A DNA stretch of 64,000 bases from an uncultured Rivibacter sp. (GTDB taxonomy: Bacteria > Pseudomonadota > Gammaproteobacteria > Burkholderiales > Burkholderiaceae), in assembly GCA_946480925.1 (NCBI GenBank), contig CAMLLU010000016.1, positions 1-64,000 on the forward strand, given 5' to 3'. This document shows positions 7,170 to 21,787 of this stretch, piece by piece. How positions within the stretch are numbered: position 1 is the first letter of the stretch; the number at the start of each line of letters is the position of its first letter. The position numbers were made by a program, and so were the translations under genes. The notes beneath the pieces were generated by a model. That model saw only the letters and a program-made list of their open reading frames with translations, did no database searches and was not told the DNA's origin.

Positions 7170-7820
7170 ATGAAGATTCTTCTCGTCGATGACCATGAGC
7201 TGTTCCGCGAAGGCATGAAGTTCCTTCTCTCGGAGCTGGCACCAACGACGGTCTTCGTCGATGCCGGTGATCTGAGCGGAGCGCGGCAGGCAGCGAGCAT
7301 GCACGTCGACATCGGCCTGGTGTTCTTCGACTTGGGATTGCCGGACGCCCATGGTGTGGACGCCTTGTCGGAATTCAAGCGAAACAACGAAAGTCTGCCG
7401 ACGGTCGTGCTATCGGCCCAGGCCGACAAGCAGACCGTGCTCGAGGCGCTCTCGCGAGGCGCCATGGGCTTCATCCCCAAGGCAGCGTCCACCCGTGACC
7501 TGGGCGCCGCATTCACGGCCGTTCTCGACAACCGCATCTACGTTCCTGCGACCGTTCTCAGGGACTGCCCGCCTGCGTCCCGCAAGCCCGCGCCTGCCCC
7601 GCAAAGGAAGCTGTCCGAACTCGGCCTGACCGATCGGCAAATGCAAGTGTTCCGGCTCGTCGTGCAAGGCAAATCGAACAAGGCGATCGCAAAGGAGTTG
7701 CGCATCGCGGAGTCGACCATCAAGCAGCACGTCAAGCCCATCCTCAAGGCGCTGAACGTATCTTCCCGCCTCGGCGCCATTCTCGAAGTCGCGCGGCTTG
7801 GCATCTCGCTGGAGCAGTGA
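7170..7820 (+). CDS. NarL/FixJ-type response regulator
   Basis: 216 residues. The receiver domain occupies about 1-120: acidic pair D7/D8 (ILLVDDHE), phospho-acceptor D54 (VFFDLGLPD), S82 in VVLSAQAD and K104 in GFIPKAAS. After a proline-rich linker a LuxR-type helix-turn-helix lies at about 150-210 (LTDRQMQVFRLVVQGKSNKA, then AESTIKQHVKPILKALNV). It therefore should bind DNA after phosphorylation. Its stop overlaps the GTG start of the hybrid kinase by four bases, so the two form a cognate pair. The target genes are not evident; the closest neighbour is a secreted protease gene on the opposite strand. Confidence 0.93.
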   Translation: MKILLVDDHELFREGMKFLLSELAPTTVFVDAGDLSGARQAASMHVDIGLVFFDLGLPDAHGVDALSEFKRNNESLPTVVLSAQADKQTVLEALSRGAMGFIPKAASTRDLGAAFTAVLDNRIYVPATVLRDCPPASRKPAPAPQRKLSELGLTDRQMQVFRLVVQGKSNKAIAKELRIAESTIKQHVKPILKALNVSSRLGAILEVARLGISLEQ

Positions 7821-9700
7821 ACCGCGTGCGCACGACGCTCGAATGGATGCGCGGACTTTCCGCGGGGTTCGCCGAAACCGCCGACGACTTCCGCGACGCA
7901 TGGCACGGCGAGAACTACGCGGCCCGGGGCACAGGCACATCGGAAACGACTCGCGAAATCGCCGACAGGCAGTTCATGGCGATGATGCGGGACATGCCGG
8001 CCAACCTCGTGGCCACCGGCCTGGGCGTCATGCTCTGGCTGATCGCCATGGGGTCCGTCGCTCCCAGCATCTACCTGGCGCTATGGGGAGCATGGGCGTG
8101 CGGCACGGTGGTGATGGCAGCCTTTTCGTACGTGCGGTTCGTCCGGTCACCTCCGACTGCAGAGGCGCTCGTCGCATGGAAAGTCAGCTTCCGGCGCGGG
8201 CTGGTCGTGGTGGGCCTGCAGTGGGGCTGCGTCATGTTCCTTCCCGCACCGGCGCACGTCGTCCCGTACATGGCCATCGGCACGCTGCTCGTCATCGCCG
8301 GGGCGGTGAGCCTGTTCGCGACGGACAGGGCCAGCATCTCGCTGATCGCTGCGCCCTGCGCCCTGCTCGCGAGCGCCTCACTGGCATTGGATGGCCACGT
8401 GCTGGGCGTGACCACCGGAGTGGGGTTCGCCGTCGCAGTCGCGTTGCTGGTCCGCCTTTCCCGCGTGCACAACACGTCCATGACGGATGCGATGCTCGTG
8501 GCCGAAGAACGCCAGACGCTGCTGGAGGAGTTGAACGTGCAGCGGCGCAACGCCGAGCAGGCAAGCGCGGCCAAGACACATTTCCTGGCATCGGTCAGCC
8601 ACGACCTGTGCCAGCCCATGCATTCGATCGCCCTGCTCGTCGCGGCAGCTCGCCAGCGTGGCAAGGCCGAGGCGGAGGTCATCGAGCAGATCGATGCTTC
8701 TGTCCGGTCCATGGATGACCTGCTGAGTGCCCTGCTCGAGGTGTCGCAGTTCGATGCCGGAGCCGTTGCGCTGCAGCGTGGCACGTTTCCGATTGCCGAT
8801 GTGCTGGAGCAGGTTCGCCTGAAGTTCGAGCCGCAGGCTCGTGGCAAGGGTCTCGAACTCGAAGTACGAGCATCCCCCTTGCAGGTGCACAGCGACTTCT
8901 TCCAGCTCGAACGCATCGTCTCCAACCTCGTGGCCAATGCCATCCGGTACACACGCCATGGCGGCGTGCGGGTGCGCTGCCGCGAGCGCGGCAAGGCGGT
9001 GTGGGTGCAGGTGTGGGACTCCGGCATCGGCATCGCCCGCCAGCATCGCCACATGGTGTTCGAGGAGTTCTTCCAGGTGCCCAGGGCAGCACGCGTGGGC
9101 AAACAGGGGCTGGGCCTGGGCTTGTCCATCGTGCAGCGTGCGGCGCATCGTTTGAACCATACCGTTCGCGTGCGCTCGCGCGAGGGCAAGGGGTCCTTGT
9201 TCGAGGTGGCGCTCCCCGCCGCGACATCGGAAGATCGGAGCACCGCCCAGCTTGCGCCCTTGCTGGACGGTCGCCTGATCCTGCTCATCGACGACGACGA
9301 CAGCGCGAGCAAAAGCATGGCAGCGTTGCTCGGGGCCTTCAACAACCATGTCCTCATCGCCCGGTCTGCTGCCGAGGCACTGGAGGTCGTTCACGAATCG
9401 CTGCGGCTGCCCGATCTGATCATCAGCGACTACCGTCTCGCGGACGGGCAAACCGGGCTCGAAGCGGTGGAGCGGGTCCGCGCCCTGGCCGAGGAGTCCA
9501 TTCCTGCACTCATCGTCACGGGCGAGCCGCGCAGTGCACAGGCGGCTGGCATTCCGGTCTTGCCCAAGCCTGTGCAGACCGATGCGCTGGCCTCGGCCTT
9601 GAAGCACTTGCGCATGGACAACGACGCCGACGGGAACGACGGCTCGTCGCCGTCGTTGTTCCGCCGCAGCGATGAAGCCGCTTACCAGGGCGACCGATAG
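7817..9700 (+). CDS. Membrane hybrid histidine kinase with C-terminal receiver
   Basis: 627 residues from a GTG that overlaps the regulator stop. About residues 60-215 hold paired hydrophobic segments, so the sensor part is largely membrane-embedded without a large periplasmic loop. The HisKA box is FLASVSHDLCQPMHS with H262; many relatives have HDLRQP, so Cys replaces Arg here. The ATPase domain has NLVANAIRYTRHGG (N box), DSGIGIA (G1) and GLGLGLSIVQRAA (G2). The C-terminal receiver has LLIDDDD and a phospho-Asp in IISDYRLADG. The last 19 bases overlap the convergent protease gene. The input signal is unknown. Confidence 0.92.
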   Translation: MNRVRTTLEWMRGLSAGFAETADDFRDAWHGENYAARGTGTSETTREIADRQFMAMMRDMPANLVATGLGVMLWLIAMGSVAPSIYLALWGAWACGTVVMAAFSYVRFVRSPPTAEALVAWKVSFRRGLVVVGLQWGCVMFLPAPAHVVPYMAIGTLLVIAGAVSLFATDRASISLIAAPCALLASASLALDGHVLGVTTGVGFAVAVALLVRLSRVHNTSMTDAMLVAEERQTLLEELNVQRRNAEQASAAKTHFLASVSHDLCQPMHSIALLVAAARQRGKAEAEVIEQIDASVRSMDDLLSALLEVSQFDAGAVALQRGTFPIADVLEQVRLKFEPQARGKGLELEVRASPLQVHSDFFQLERIVSNLVANAIRYTRHGGVRVRCRERGKAVWVQVWDSGIGIARQHRHMVFEEFFQVPRAARVGKQGLGLGLSIVQRAAHRLNHTVRVRSREGKGSLFEVALPAATSEDRSTAQLAPLLDGRLILLIDDDDSASKSMAALLGAFNNHVLIARSAAEALEVVHESLRLPDLIISDYRLADGQTGLEAVERVRALAEESIPALIVTGEPRSAQAAGIPVLPKPVQTDALASALKHLRMDNDADGNDGSSPSLFRRSDEAAYQGDR

Positions 9701-11022
9701 ATGAAACGCGAGGTGGCGCCGGTGAGCGTGCTGCCGTCAGGGTTGACCACCGTCCCGATCGCCCCGAAGTTGCGCAGCTCCTGGTAGATCGTGCCGGTGT
9801 CCTGGGTGTTGCAGTACGGCGTGTAGAACTGGCACGCCGCGGCAAAGATGCCGGCGATGTAAGGCGCCGAGAACGAGGTGCCGGAGTTGGTCGTTGGCAG
9901 GCCGTTGTAGTTGAGCAGGTTGACGTTGACGCCAGGCGCGAAGGTGGAGATGTTCGTGCCCGTGCGAGAGAGCGAGGCCTTGGCATCCTGCCCGAAACCG
10001 AGGCGTGCGTTGCTGGTCGCGCCGACGACGAAGACCTGCGGCATGCGGGTGGGCGTGTAGTAGGCGGTGTCGCAACCATCGTTGCCCGCGGAGACGACGA
10101 TGATGATGCCGGCGTTGTAGGCGGCGGTGATCGCCTCTTCAACGGATTGAGAAGTGCTGATGCCTTGGCTTGCCGTCGTCGCATTGCCGCATACCAGCTG
10201 GTTTGAGAGATTTTTTAGTTCTATGCCGTAGCTCAGGTTGACGATCGTGCCGCGCGGCGCATTTGCAGCCAGCCAGTTGAAGGCGAACGCCAGAGTCGCC
10301 GCGTCGGTGTTTTTGGTGCAACCCGTCGTGATCTTGGCAATGACCAGCTTGGCTCCCTTGGCCACGCCATGATTGATGCCCCCCACGGCGCTGGCCACCT
10401 GCGTACCGTGGCCGTGGCAGTCAGCACCATTGCCGCCGTTGACGTCCCACAGCACCGACGCGCGCCCGCCGAACTGCGCTGCGACGGTCGAATTGGCCAG
10501 GTCCAGCCCGGTGTCCAGCACGTACACCGTCTGGCCGGTGCCGTTGGCGTTGTACTGGTACTGGCTGTTGAGGCTGGTCGTCGATTGATCGATCCGGTCG
10601 AGCCCCCAGCCTGGACTGAGCTGCACCGCAGAGGCCGTGAACCTCACGTTCTGCTCCATGCGCTCGACGTCCGGGTGGTAGCGCAGGCGTTCCGCCTCGT
10701 TTGCATCCATCTCGATATGAGCAGCATTGGTGCTCTCGAGGATGGAAATAACCTTTCCGCGCAGGCCGAGCGCCGTGCGCAGGGTCTCCTTGTTCTGGCC
10801 GGTACCGGGCTCGCCGAACTTCGGGCGAGCGCTGGGATCGACAGCTTGCAACTTCGCAGCAGGAGCGGCGATCAGACCCTGCCGTGCACGCGTGCCGGCC
10901 TTGAACTTGACGATGTAGGAACCGTCGATCAGCAATTCGCTGAGGTCCGGCGTGTCGGGTGCCGCGTGGGCGGCCAAGCTGGTCGCGAGGCAGAGCGAGA
11001 AAACGGATATTGCTTTTTTCAC
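9682..11022 (-). CDS. Secreted subtilisin-like serine protease (S8 family)
   Basis: 446 residues from a GTG start with GGAAGG upstream. A signal peptide (MKKAISVFSLCLATSLAAHA) is followed by an inhibitor-type propeptide ending near SPGWGLDRIDQ, where mature proteinase-K-like enzymes begin. The catalytic triad is visible: Asp in VYVLDTGLD, His in CHGHGTQVAS and Ser in SGTSFSAPYIAG. The oxyanion Asn lies in VSAGNDGCD. Several cysteine residues suggest disulfides. It should be exported through Sec and activated outside the inner membrane. It is convergent with the hybrid kinase gene, so no operon link is shown. Confidence 0.95.
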   Translation of the reverse strand: MKKAISVFSLCLATSLAAHAAPDTPDLSELLIDGSYIVKFKAGTRARQGLIAAPAAKLQAVDPSARPKFGEPGTGQNKETLRTALGLRGKVISILESTNAAHIEMDANEAERLRYHPDVERMEQNVRFTASAVQLSPGWGLDRIDQSTTSLNSQYQYNANGTGQTVYVLDTGLDLANSTVAAQFGGRASVLWDVNGGNGADCHGHGTQVASAVGGINHGVAKGAKLVIAKITTGCTKNTDAATLAFAFNWLAANAPRGTIVNLSYGIELKNLSNQLVCGNATTASQGISTSQSVEEAITAAYNAGIIIVVSAGNDGCDTAYYTPTRMPQVFVVGATSNARLGFGQDAKASLSRTGTNISTFAPGVNVNLLNYNGLPTTNSGTSFSAPYIAGIFAAACQFYTPYCNTQDTGTIYQELRNFGAIGTVVNPDGSTLTGATSRFIYRSPW

Positions 11023-11203
11023 GAAAGTCCTTCCCTTTCTGGATCAGATGAATGTGTCGATCGCCACTGGGCACGATGGAACGTCGCCAAGAGCGCGGCG
11101 ATTCTTTTCTGCGGCCCTTGCGAAGGACAACTCTCCCGAGGTACTAGTCCGCGGGGGTGATTTGAAAGGGACTGTGTCTGTCGGAAACGACGCTCGATTC
11201 GCC

Positions 11204-11243
11204 AAAACAAAAGGCCCGTGGCGTCCAAGCCACGAGCCTTTTT
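11204..11243 (-). terminator. Rho-independent terminator of ssb
   Basis: On the reverse strand, AAAGGCTCGTGGC and GCCACGGGCCTTT pair around a six-base loop and are followed by TGTTTTGG. It starts about 25 bases after the ssb stop codon. Confidence 0.8.
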
Positions 11244-11265
11244 CGGGAACCGGAAGCAGTCGGTC

Positions 11266-11781
11266 TTAGAACGGAATGTCGTCGTCCATGTCGTCGAAGC
11301 CGGTGGACGACTTCGGCTGCGGGGCCGAGCGTTGCGGGGCAGGGCGCTGTGCGGGGCGCTCGCTGCGGCCGCTACCGCCGCCTTCGTCGCTGCTGCGGCT
11401 GTAGCCGCCGCCACCGCCGCCTTCGCTGTCGCCACCACCGTAGCCTTCACGGCCGCCGAGCATCTGCATCTGCTCGGCAATGATCTCGGTGGTGTAGTTG
11501 TCCTTGCCTTCCTTGTCCTGCCACTTGCGGGTCTTCAGGCGGCCTTCGACGTAGACCGAGCGGCCCTTCTTGAGGTACTCGCCGGCGATCTCGGCCAGCT
11601 TGTCGTAGAAGACGACGCGGTGCCATTCGGTCTCTTCCTGGCGCTCGCCGCTGTCGCGGTTTTTCCAGTTGCGCGTGGTGGCGATGGAGACGTTGCAGAT
11701 GGCGGAGCCGCTGGGTGCGTAACGCACTTCGGGATCGCGGCCCAGGTTTCCGATGAGGATGACTTTGTTGATCGAGGCCAT
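11266..11781 (-). CDS. ssb: Single-stranded DNA-binding protein
   Basis: 171 residues. The OB fold fills about residues 1-110: [20 protein letters not shown], then [40 protein letters not shown] and [21 protein letters not shown] glycine/serine-rich linker and the acidic tip DDMDDDIPF follow; this tip recruits replication and repair proteins in the SSB family. The reading frame runs on upstream into the next gene's region, but the MASINKV start is the family start. It lies 28 bases downstream of the PAS hybrid kinase gene on the same strand. Confidence 0.98.
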   Translation of the reverse strand: MASINKVILIGNLGRDPEVRYAPSGSAICNVSIATTRNWKNRDSGERQEETEWHRVVFYDKLAEIAGEYLKKGRSVYVEGRLKTRKWQDKEGKDNYTTEIIAEQMQMLGGREGYGGGDSEGGGGGGYSRSSDEGGGSGRSERPAQRPAPQRSAPQPKSSTGFDDMDDDIPF

Positions 11782-11809
11782 GATCCGGACTCCAGTAAAC
11801 GAAGGGCGA

Positions 11810-14140
11810 TTATGCCAAGCGGTCCTGCACCACCTCGGCCCGCGCGGGCATGGCGCGCGCTCGCAGCAGGGACTCGATGCGCTCGCCCAGCGTGGTGAGG
11901 TCCAGCGGCTTGGTCCAGTAGTCGTCGAAGCCCGCGGCGCGGGCGCGGGCCAGTTCTTCGGGCATGGCGTCGGCCGACACCGCCACGCAGGGCGGCCGTT
12001 CAGCGCCCAGCACGCTGCCCAGCTGGTGCAGCACGTCGTAGCCGCTGATGCCGGGCAGGTTGATGTCGAGCAGCACGAGGTCGGGCCGCAGCGTGGCCAG
12101 CCGCGCCAGCGCCTGCTCGCCGTCGATGGCCACCTCCAGCCGGTATTGCTGCCCCAGCAGCGACAGCGCGTGCTGGAGCAGCAGCACGTTGGTGGGGTTG
12201 TCTTCGACGTAGAACAGCAGCCGCCTGGAGGGCGCGGCTTCGGCCACGGGTGCAACTTCGCCGCCTCGGGCCTGCGGCAGCGGCAGCGGAGTCGCCAGCG
12301 GCAGGCTCACGCGGAACTGGGTGCCCATGCCGGGCGTGGAGCTCACGTCGATCTGGCCGCCCATGGCCTCCATCAGCCGGCGCGTGATGGACAGGCCCAG
12401 CCCGGTGCCGCCGATGGTGGTGGCCTCGGCCCCCAGGCGGTTGAAGGGCTGGAACAGCTGCGCCACCTCGTGCGGCTTGAGCCCCAGGCCGGTGTCGCGC
12501 ACGCGCAGGCAGCCCAGGTGGCCTTCGCGCTTCCAGCTCACGCGCACGCTGCCTTGCAGGCGGTTGTACTTCACGGCGTTCGAGAGCAGGTTCACCAGCA
12601 CCTGGCGCAGGCGCGTGCGGTCGGCCTCCACGCTGAAGGCGGCATCTTCAGGCGGCTGCAGCTGCAGGGTGATGCCGCGTTCGTCGGCGATCGGCCGCAC
12701 CAGCGCCGCCGCGTCTTCCACCACGTCGGCCAGCACCACCGGCTCGGGCACGAGCCGCATGGCGCCTGCCTCGATGGACGCGAGGTCGAGCATGTCGTTG
12801 ACGATCTGCAGCAGGTGCTCGCCAGCGCGCTTGAGGTGGCCGATCTGTTCACGCTGCGCGACAGAAAGCGATGCAGCGTCGAGCGCGAGCAGCTGCGCAA
12901 AGCCGAGCACGCCGTTGAGCGGCGTGCGCAGTTCGTGGCTCACCCGCGACAGGAACTCGCTCTTGGCGCGGTTGGCACGCTCGGCCGCTTCCTTTTCCAG
13001 GCGCGCCTGCTCCGAACGCTTGAGCTCGGTGACGTCCATCAACAGGCCGATGACCTTGGGGCCTGCCGCGCCGTCGACCCGCCGGCCGATCGCACGCAGG
13101 TGGCACAGCTCGCCGCTCGGGCGCAGCAGCCGGTATTCGAACTCGTGCTTGAGCTCGCGAGGGTCGCGCAGCCGCGCCGTCAGGGCGCGGACGGCCTCCT
13201 GGTCTTCGGGGTGGATCATCGCAAGCCACTGCTCAGGCGTGGGCCCCGGTCCTTCGGGCGGCCGGCCGAAGAGGCGGTTGGCCGCCTGGTTGTTGCTGAC
13301 GAGGCCGCTGGTGAGGTCGAACTCCCACACGCCGATGCCGGCCAGCTCGGTGGCCAGCCTCAACCGCTCGGCCAGCTCGGCGATCTGCGCGCGCGCCTGG
13401 TGGTGCTCGGTGACGTCTTGAAAGGTGCCGGCGATGCGCACGACGCGACCCTCGCGCAGCTCGGCGCTGGCGATGGCACGGGCCCAGCGCCGCTGGCCGC
13501 GAGCCGTGACGAACTCGACGTCCAAGTCGTAGGGCTCGCCGTCGCTCAGCGCGCGCTCCACCGCCCTGCGGATGAGCTGCTGCGAGGCCGGCGTGTAGAA
13601 CGAGAAGGCGTATTCCGCATCCACCGGCGTGCCGGCCGGCACTTCGTGGATGACATAGGTGTGGTTGCTCCAGCGCAGCTCGCGGGTGGCAGCATCCAGG
13701 TCCCAGCCGCCCACGTGCGCAATCTCGGCCGCCTCGTTGAGCAGGCGCTCGCTGCTGCGGTAGGCGCTCTGCGCGCGCTTCCATTCGGTGATGTCGTCCT
13801 GCAGCTCCACGCAGTGCGTGACGGTGCCGCCGGCATCGCGCAGCGACAGCAACTCCAGCTGGATCCAGAACACCGTGCCGTCGCGCTTGTAGTTGGCCAG
13901 CTCCAGCCCGTGCACCGGCTGCCCGGCGCGGCGTGCCTGCTCGAGGCGCTGCGCCGCCTGCGGGTCGGTTTCAGGACCGTGCAGAAAGCTGGCGGGCTCG
14001 CGGCCGCGCACGTCGTCGAGCGTGTAGCCGGTGGTGCGCTCGAAAGTCTGGTTGACCCATTCGATGCGGCCCGAGGTGTCGGTCACCGTCACGAGATGGG
14101 AGCAGTTGCGCAGGAATGCGGCGAGGATCGCGTCGTCCAT
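11810..14140 (-). CDS. PAS-type hybrid histidine kinase
   Basis: 776 residues without a signal peptide or membrane segment, so cytoplasmic. Three PAS/PAC units occupy about 1-120 ([20 protein letters not shown]), 130-245 ([20 protein letters not shown]) and 255-375 ([20 protein letters not shown]). HisKA has [17 protein letters not shown] with H402. The ATPase domain shows [13 protein letters not shown] and [14 protein letters not shown]. The C-terminal receiver has [19 protein letters not shown] and the YWTKPLD lysine. I chose ATG 14140, directly before the first PAS domain; the frame extends to 14383 but would overlap recQ. It is divergent from recQ and upstream of ssb. Confidence 0.9.
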   Translation of the reverse strand: MDDAILAAFLRNCSHLVTVTDTSGRIEWVNQTFERTTGYTLDDVRGREPASFLHGPETDPQAAQRLEQARRAGQPVHGLELANYKRDGTVFWIQLELLSLRDAGGTVTHCVELQDDITEWKRAQSAYRSSERLLNEAAEIAHVGGWDLDAATRELRWSNHTYVIHEVPAGTPVDAEYAFSFYTPASQQLIRRAVERALSDGEPYDLDVEFVTARGQRRWARAIASAELREGRVVRIAGTFQDVTEHHQARAQIAELAERLRLATELAGIGVWEFDLTSGLVSNNQAANRLFGRPPEGPGPTPEQWLAMIHPEDQEAVRALTARLRDPRELKHEFEYRLLRPSGELCHLRAIGRRVDGAAGPKVIGLLMDVTELKRSEQARLEKEAAERANRAKSEFLSRVSHELRTPLNGVLGFAQLLALDAASLSVAQREQIGHLKRAGEHLLQIVNDMLDLASIEAGAMRLVPEPVVLADVVEDAAALVRPIADERGITLQLQPPEDAAFSVEADRTRLRQVLVNLLSNAVKYNRLQGSVRVSWKREGHLGCLRVRDTGLGLKPHEVAQLFQPFNRLGAEATTIGGTGLGLSITRRLMEAMGGQIDVSSTPGMGTQFRVSLPLATPLPLPQARGGEVAPVAEAAPSRRLLFYVEDNPTNVLLLQHALSLLGQQYRLEVAIDGEQALARLATLRPDLVLLDINLPGISGYDVLHQLGSVLGAERPPCVAVSADAMPEELARARAAGFDDYWTKPLDLTTLGERIESLLRARAMPARAEVVQDRLA

Positions 14141-14360
14141 CAGCCCTGGTCGGATCGCAACGCGGTCGTGCTGTTCGTGCCCGCGGGTGAGCTCCCTTTT
14201 CCAGCGCCGATTCTGCGCGTCGCGCAACGCGGGCGGTTGGGCAATTCTGCCCGCCGTGCCCCCCAAGGCGAGGGGCCCGCTCGCGTAGGATCGCGTCTCG
14301 CCCCCGTGCCGCGCGCCATCGCGCAGCCTCGCCTCCTTTCTTCGTTCGCTTTCGCCCAAC

Positions 14361-16235
<1,875 letters not shown>

Positions 16236-16267
16236 GTCGCGAACCGCGCAGGAGCCACGCAAGCGCC

Positions 16268-16864
16268 ATGCAGCTGCGGCCCTACCTGCCTGCCGATGCA
16301 CCGGCGCTCGACGATGTCTGCATTCGCACGGGGCATCACGGCGGCGACGCTTTCGACATCTACGAGCAACCCTCGCTGCTGTGCGACCTGTACCTGCGCC
16401 CCTACCTGGCACTCGAGCCCGCGCTGGCCTTCGTGGTGGCGCAAGGTGACGTCGCTCTCGGCTACATCGTCGGCACGGCCGACACGCGCGCGTTCGCCGC
16501 GCGTTGCGAAAACGAGTGGTGGCCGGCCCTGCGCGCACGGCATGCGCTGCCCGCAGCCGGCGACATGAGCCCCGACGCTCAGCTGTTGCGCCGCATCCAC
16601 CAGGGCCTCGGAACGAAGGCGCTGCCGTTTCTGCACGGCTACCCGGCGCACCTGCACGTCGACCTGCTGCCGCAGGCCCAGGGCCACGGCTGGGGCCGCC
16701 GGCTGATGGAGCGCCTGTTCGCCACGCTGCGCGAACGCGGCGCGCTTGGCGTGCACCTGGGCGTGTCGGCGCTCAACGAACCGGCCATCGCCTTCTATCG
16801 GCGCATGGGCTTCGATACGCTGGAGCAAACCGATTGGGGTCGATGGATGGGTGTGCGTTTGTGA
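16268..16864 (+). CDS. GNAT family N-acetyltransferase
   Basis: 198 residues. The N-terminal QLRPYLPADAPALDDVCIRT is typical of GNAT beta1-alpha1. The acetyl-CoA loop is QAQGHGWGRRLMERLF (Q/R-x-x-G-x-G/A), followed by LHLGVSALNEPAIAFYRRMG and F. A long insert with HGYPAHLHVDLLP precedes the loop. The substrate cannot be told. It starts 32 bases after recQ on the same strand and may be cotranscribed. Confidence 0.88.
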   Translation: MQLRPYLPADAPALDDVCIRTGHHGGDAFDIYEQPSLLCDLYLRPYLALEPALAFVVAQGDVALGYIVGTADTRAFAARCENEWWPALRARHALPAAGDMSPDAQLLRRIHQGLGTKALPFLHGYPAHLHVDLLPQAQGHGWGRRLMERLFATLRERGALGVHLGVSALNEPAIAFYRRMGFDTLEQTDWGRWMGVRL

Positions 16865-16993
16865 CCCGGCTGTAGTCGCCGGCCGACGCACCGTGCCGCC
16901 TTGCACTGACCCGCCGCCGCATCAGCGACTCCTAGCATGGATGGAGCATGCAGTCTCGAAAGCAGCAGGCTCAACAGCAGCAAGGAGCACCCC

Positions 16994-17485
16994 ATGGAAG
17001 TCGAAACCCAACGCAGCGAAGCACTCGGCCACGTGGCCGAGATGATCGACGACATTCGCGTGGGCATGGTGACCACGGTGGACGAGCACCTGCGGCTGGT
17101 GAGTCGGCCGATGAGCGTGCTGCGCATCGACGCCAGCGCCGACCTATGGTTCTTCACCAATGCCACGTCGGCCAAGACACACCAGCTGGCCCAGGTGAAC
17201 GTGAGCTTCGCCGACCCCGGCAAATCGAGCTTCGTGTCGGTGTTCGGCCGCGGCGAGCTGGTCTACGACCGGGAGCTGGTGCACGAGCTGTGGAGCCCGA
17301 TGTCCAAGCCGTGGTTCCCGCTCGGCCCGGACGACCCGGACCTGGTGCTGCTGCACGTCATCACCGAAGGTGCCGAGTACTGGGACGCGGCTTCGAGCAA
17401 GCTGGTGCGCGCGCTGGCCACTGCGGCCTCCATCGTGAGCGGCCGCCCGGTGGGCATGGGCGACCACGGCAAGCTCAATGCATGA
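16994..17485 (+). CDS. Pyridoxamine-5'-phosphate-oxidase-fold protein (general stress type)
   Basis: 163 residues with AAGGAG 7 bases ahead of the ATG. The split-barrel FMN-binding fold is suggested by HVAEMIDDIRVGMVTTVDE, LRLVSRPMSVLRI, DLWFFTNATSAKTHQLAQVN and SFVSVFGRGELVYDRELVHE, a pattern of the PNPOx-like stress proteins. These bind flavin or F420 and are often of unknown substrate. The stop is 6 bases from the end of the convergent lipoprotein gene. Confidence 0.85.
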   Translation: MEVETQRSEALGHVAEMIDDIRVGMVTTVDEHLRLVSRPMSVLRIDASADLWFFTNATSAKTHQLAQVNVSFADPGKSSFVSVFGRGELVYDRELVHELWSPMSKPWFPLGPDDPDLVLLHVITEGAEYWDAASSKLVRALATAASIVSGRPVGMGDHGKLNA

Positions 17486-17491
17486 GCGTCG

Positions 17492-17899
17492 TCACGGCAG
17501 CACGGTGACTTCGACCACCGAGCTGTCGGCCACGTTGCCGGCAAAGTCGAAGGCCCGCGCGAAATAGCGCACGCTGGCGCCCGCGTTGGTGGGCACGGTA
17601 GTGACCCATTCGTAAGGCGGGCAGCAATCCGTGGCCAGGCGGGTGATGCCGCTGCCGCTTTCGATGCGGAAGAACATCACGACGTCGACGCCGCTGTCGG
17701 CATCGCTGGCCGCGGCGATCAGCGTGACCTGCTGGCCCGGCGAAGCGCTGCCGGGGTTGGCTGCGATCGACACGCCGGGCGGCCAATCGTCGTCGTCCCA
17801 GGCGTAGCCCAGGTACACGCCACCGCCGCAGGCTGTGACCAGCACCGCGAGTGCCGCGATGCCGATGCGCCGGTAACTCCGTCGTAGGGGCTGCCACAT
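17492..17899 (-). CDS. Lipoprotein with an Ig-like domain
   Basis: 135 residues. A lipoprotein signal ends in [11 protein letters not shown], giving an acylated Cys at about 24. The rest has an Ig/Big-type pattern: [40 protein letters not shown], then [20 protein letters not shown]. Such domains occur in surface or periplasmic proteins. Two adjacent Cys occur in DCCPPYEW. The function is not known. It is divergent from uvrA. Confidence 0.8.
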   Translation of the reverse strand: MWQPLRRSYRRIGIAALAVLVTACGGGVYLGYAWDDDDWPPGVSIAANPGSASPGQQVTLIAAASDADSGVDVVMFFRIESGSGITRLATDCCPPYEWVTTVPTNAGASVRYFARAFDFAGNVADSSVVEVTVLP

Positions 17900-18070
17900 G
17901 ATGGGGTGATGCTAGGCCTGCTGCGACCGGCTGCGCAAGCGGGCTTGCTCGCAGCGCCACCGGCCCCTGGCATGCTGTCAGTAGTGATGGCTCGAAAAAG
18001 CCCTCGCTGGTTATCATGGCCGGTTGCCTTTTTGGCGCCTGCTGGCGCCTCCTTCTGGTCGATTTTTCCC

Positions 18071-21025
<2,955 letters not shown>

Positions 21026-21071
21026 ACGATGCCGCGGGCCGCCGCGCCGGGCCGCCCCAAGCAAGGCCCGC

Positions 21072-21105
21072 CTCCCCTTGGGGGAGTGTCCGGCCTAGGC
21101 CGGAC
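21072..21105. repeat. Compound palindrome (REP-like) after uvrA
   Basis: A short stem CTCCCC/GGGGAG is followed by the perfect 18-base palindrome GTCCGGCCTAGGCCGGAC at 21088-21105. Similar C-run/G-run stems with a second small palindrome occur at 50344-50371 and 63741-63795. It may terminate uvrA transcription, although no T-run follows. Confidence 0.55.
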
Positions 21106-21159
21106 GAGGGGCCGTCATCCCACTAGACTGCGGCCCGAAGCACCACTTCGGAGCCGCCG

Positions 21160-21783
21160 TTGGGCACCACCATCGACTACTACTTCGCGCCGCAGTCGCC
21201 CTGGAGCTACCTCGGCCACCAGCGCTTGCTGGACCTTGCCGCGGCACACGGCGCCGGCATCCGCCTGCACGTCACCGACCTGGGCCAGGTCTTCCCCGCC
21301 TCCGGCGGCCTGCCGCTGGCCAAGCGCGCGCCGCAGCGCCAGGCCTACCGGCTGGTCGAGCTGGAGCGCTTCAGCCGCTGGCTGGGCGTGCCGCTGCATG
21401 TGCAGCCGAAGTTCTTTCCGGTGCCCGCCGACGACGCGGCACGGCTCATCCTCGCGGCGGACATCGAGGATGGCACCGACGCCGCCTTGCGGCTGGCCGG
21501 CGCCGTGATGCGCGCGGTATGGGCCGAGGAGCGCAACATCGCCGACCCGGCAACGCTGGGCGCACTGCTTGCCGAGCAAGGGCTCCCCGCAGCGCGGCTG
21601 GGCGACCTCCAGGCACCGGCCGTGCAGGCGCGCTACGAGACCGACACGCAGCGCGCCATCGACGCCGGGGTGTTCGGCGCACCGAGCTACGTGATCGACG
21701 GCGAGATCTTCTGGGGCCAGGACCGGCTCGACTTCGTCGAGCGCAGGCTGGAGCAAACGCAACGGCAACGAAGGGAGCAATGA
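21160..21783 (+). CDS. DsbA-like 2-hydroxychromene-2-carboxylate isomerase family protein
   Basis: 207 residues from a TTG start. The N-terminus IDYYFAPQSPWSYLG is the glutathione-site pattern of the NahD/kappa-GST group, with Ser in place of the DsbA Cys. The C-terminus has FGAPSYVIDGEIFWGQDRLD, the cis-Pro loop and typical last helix. Known members isomerise 2-hydroxychromene-2-carboxylate in naphthalene breakdown, but many family members act elsewhere and no aromatic pathway genes are adjacent. It is followed within 5 bases by a dienelactone-hydrolase gene. Confidence 0.88.
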   Translation: MGTTIDYYFAPQSPWSYLGHQRLLDLAAAHGAGIRLHVTDLGQVFPASGGLPLAKRAPQRQAYRLVELERFSRWLGVPLHVQPKFFPVPADDAARLILAADIEDGTDAALRLAGAVMRAVWAEERNIADPATLGALLAEQGLPAARLGDLQAPAVQARYETDTQRAIDAGVFGAPSYVIDGEIFWGQDRLDFVERRLEQTQRQRREQ

Positions 21784-21787
21784 CCCC

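Noticed and set aside
17930..18070. CTGTCAGTAGTGATGG considered as a LexA box for uvrA
   Set aside because: The second half lacks ACAG, so the operator rule is not met.
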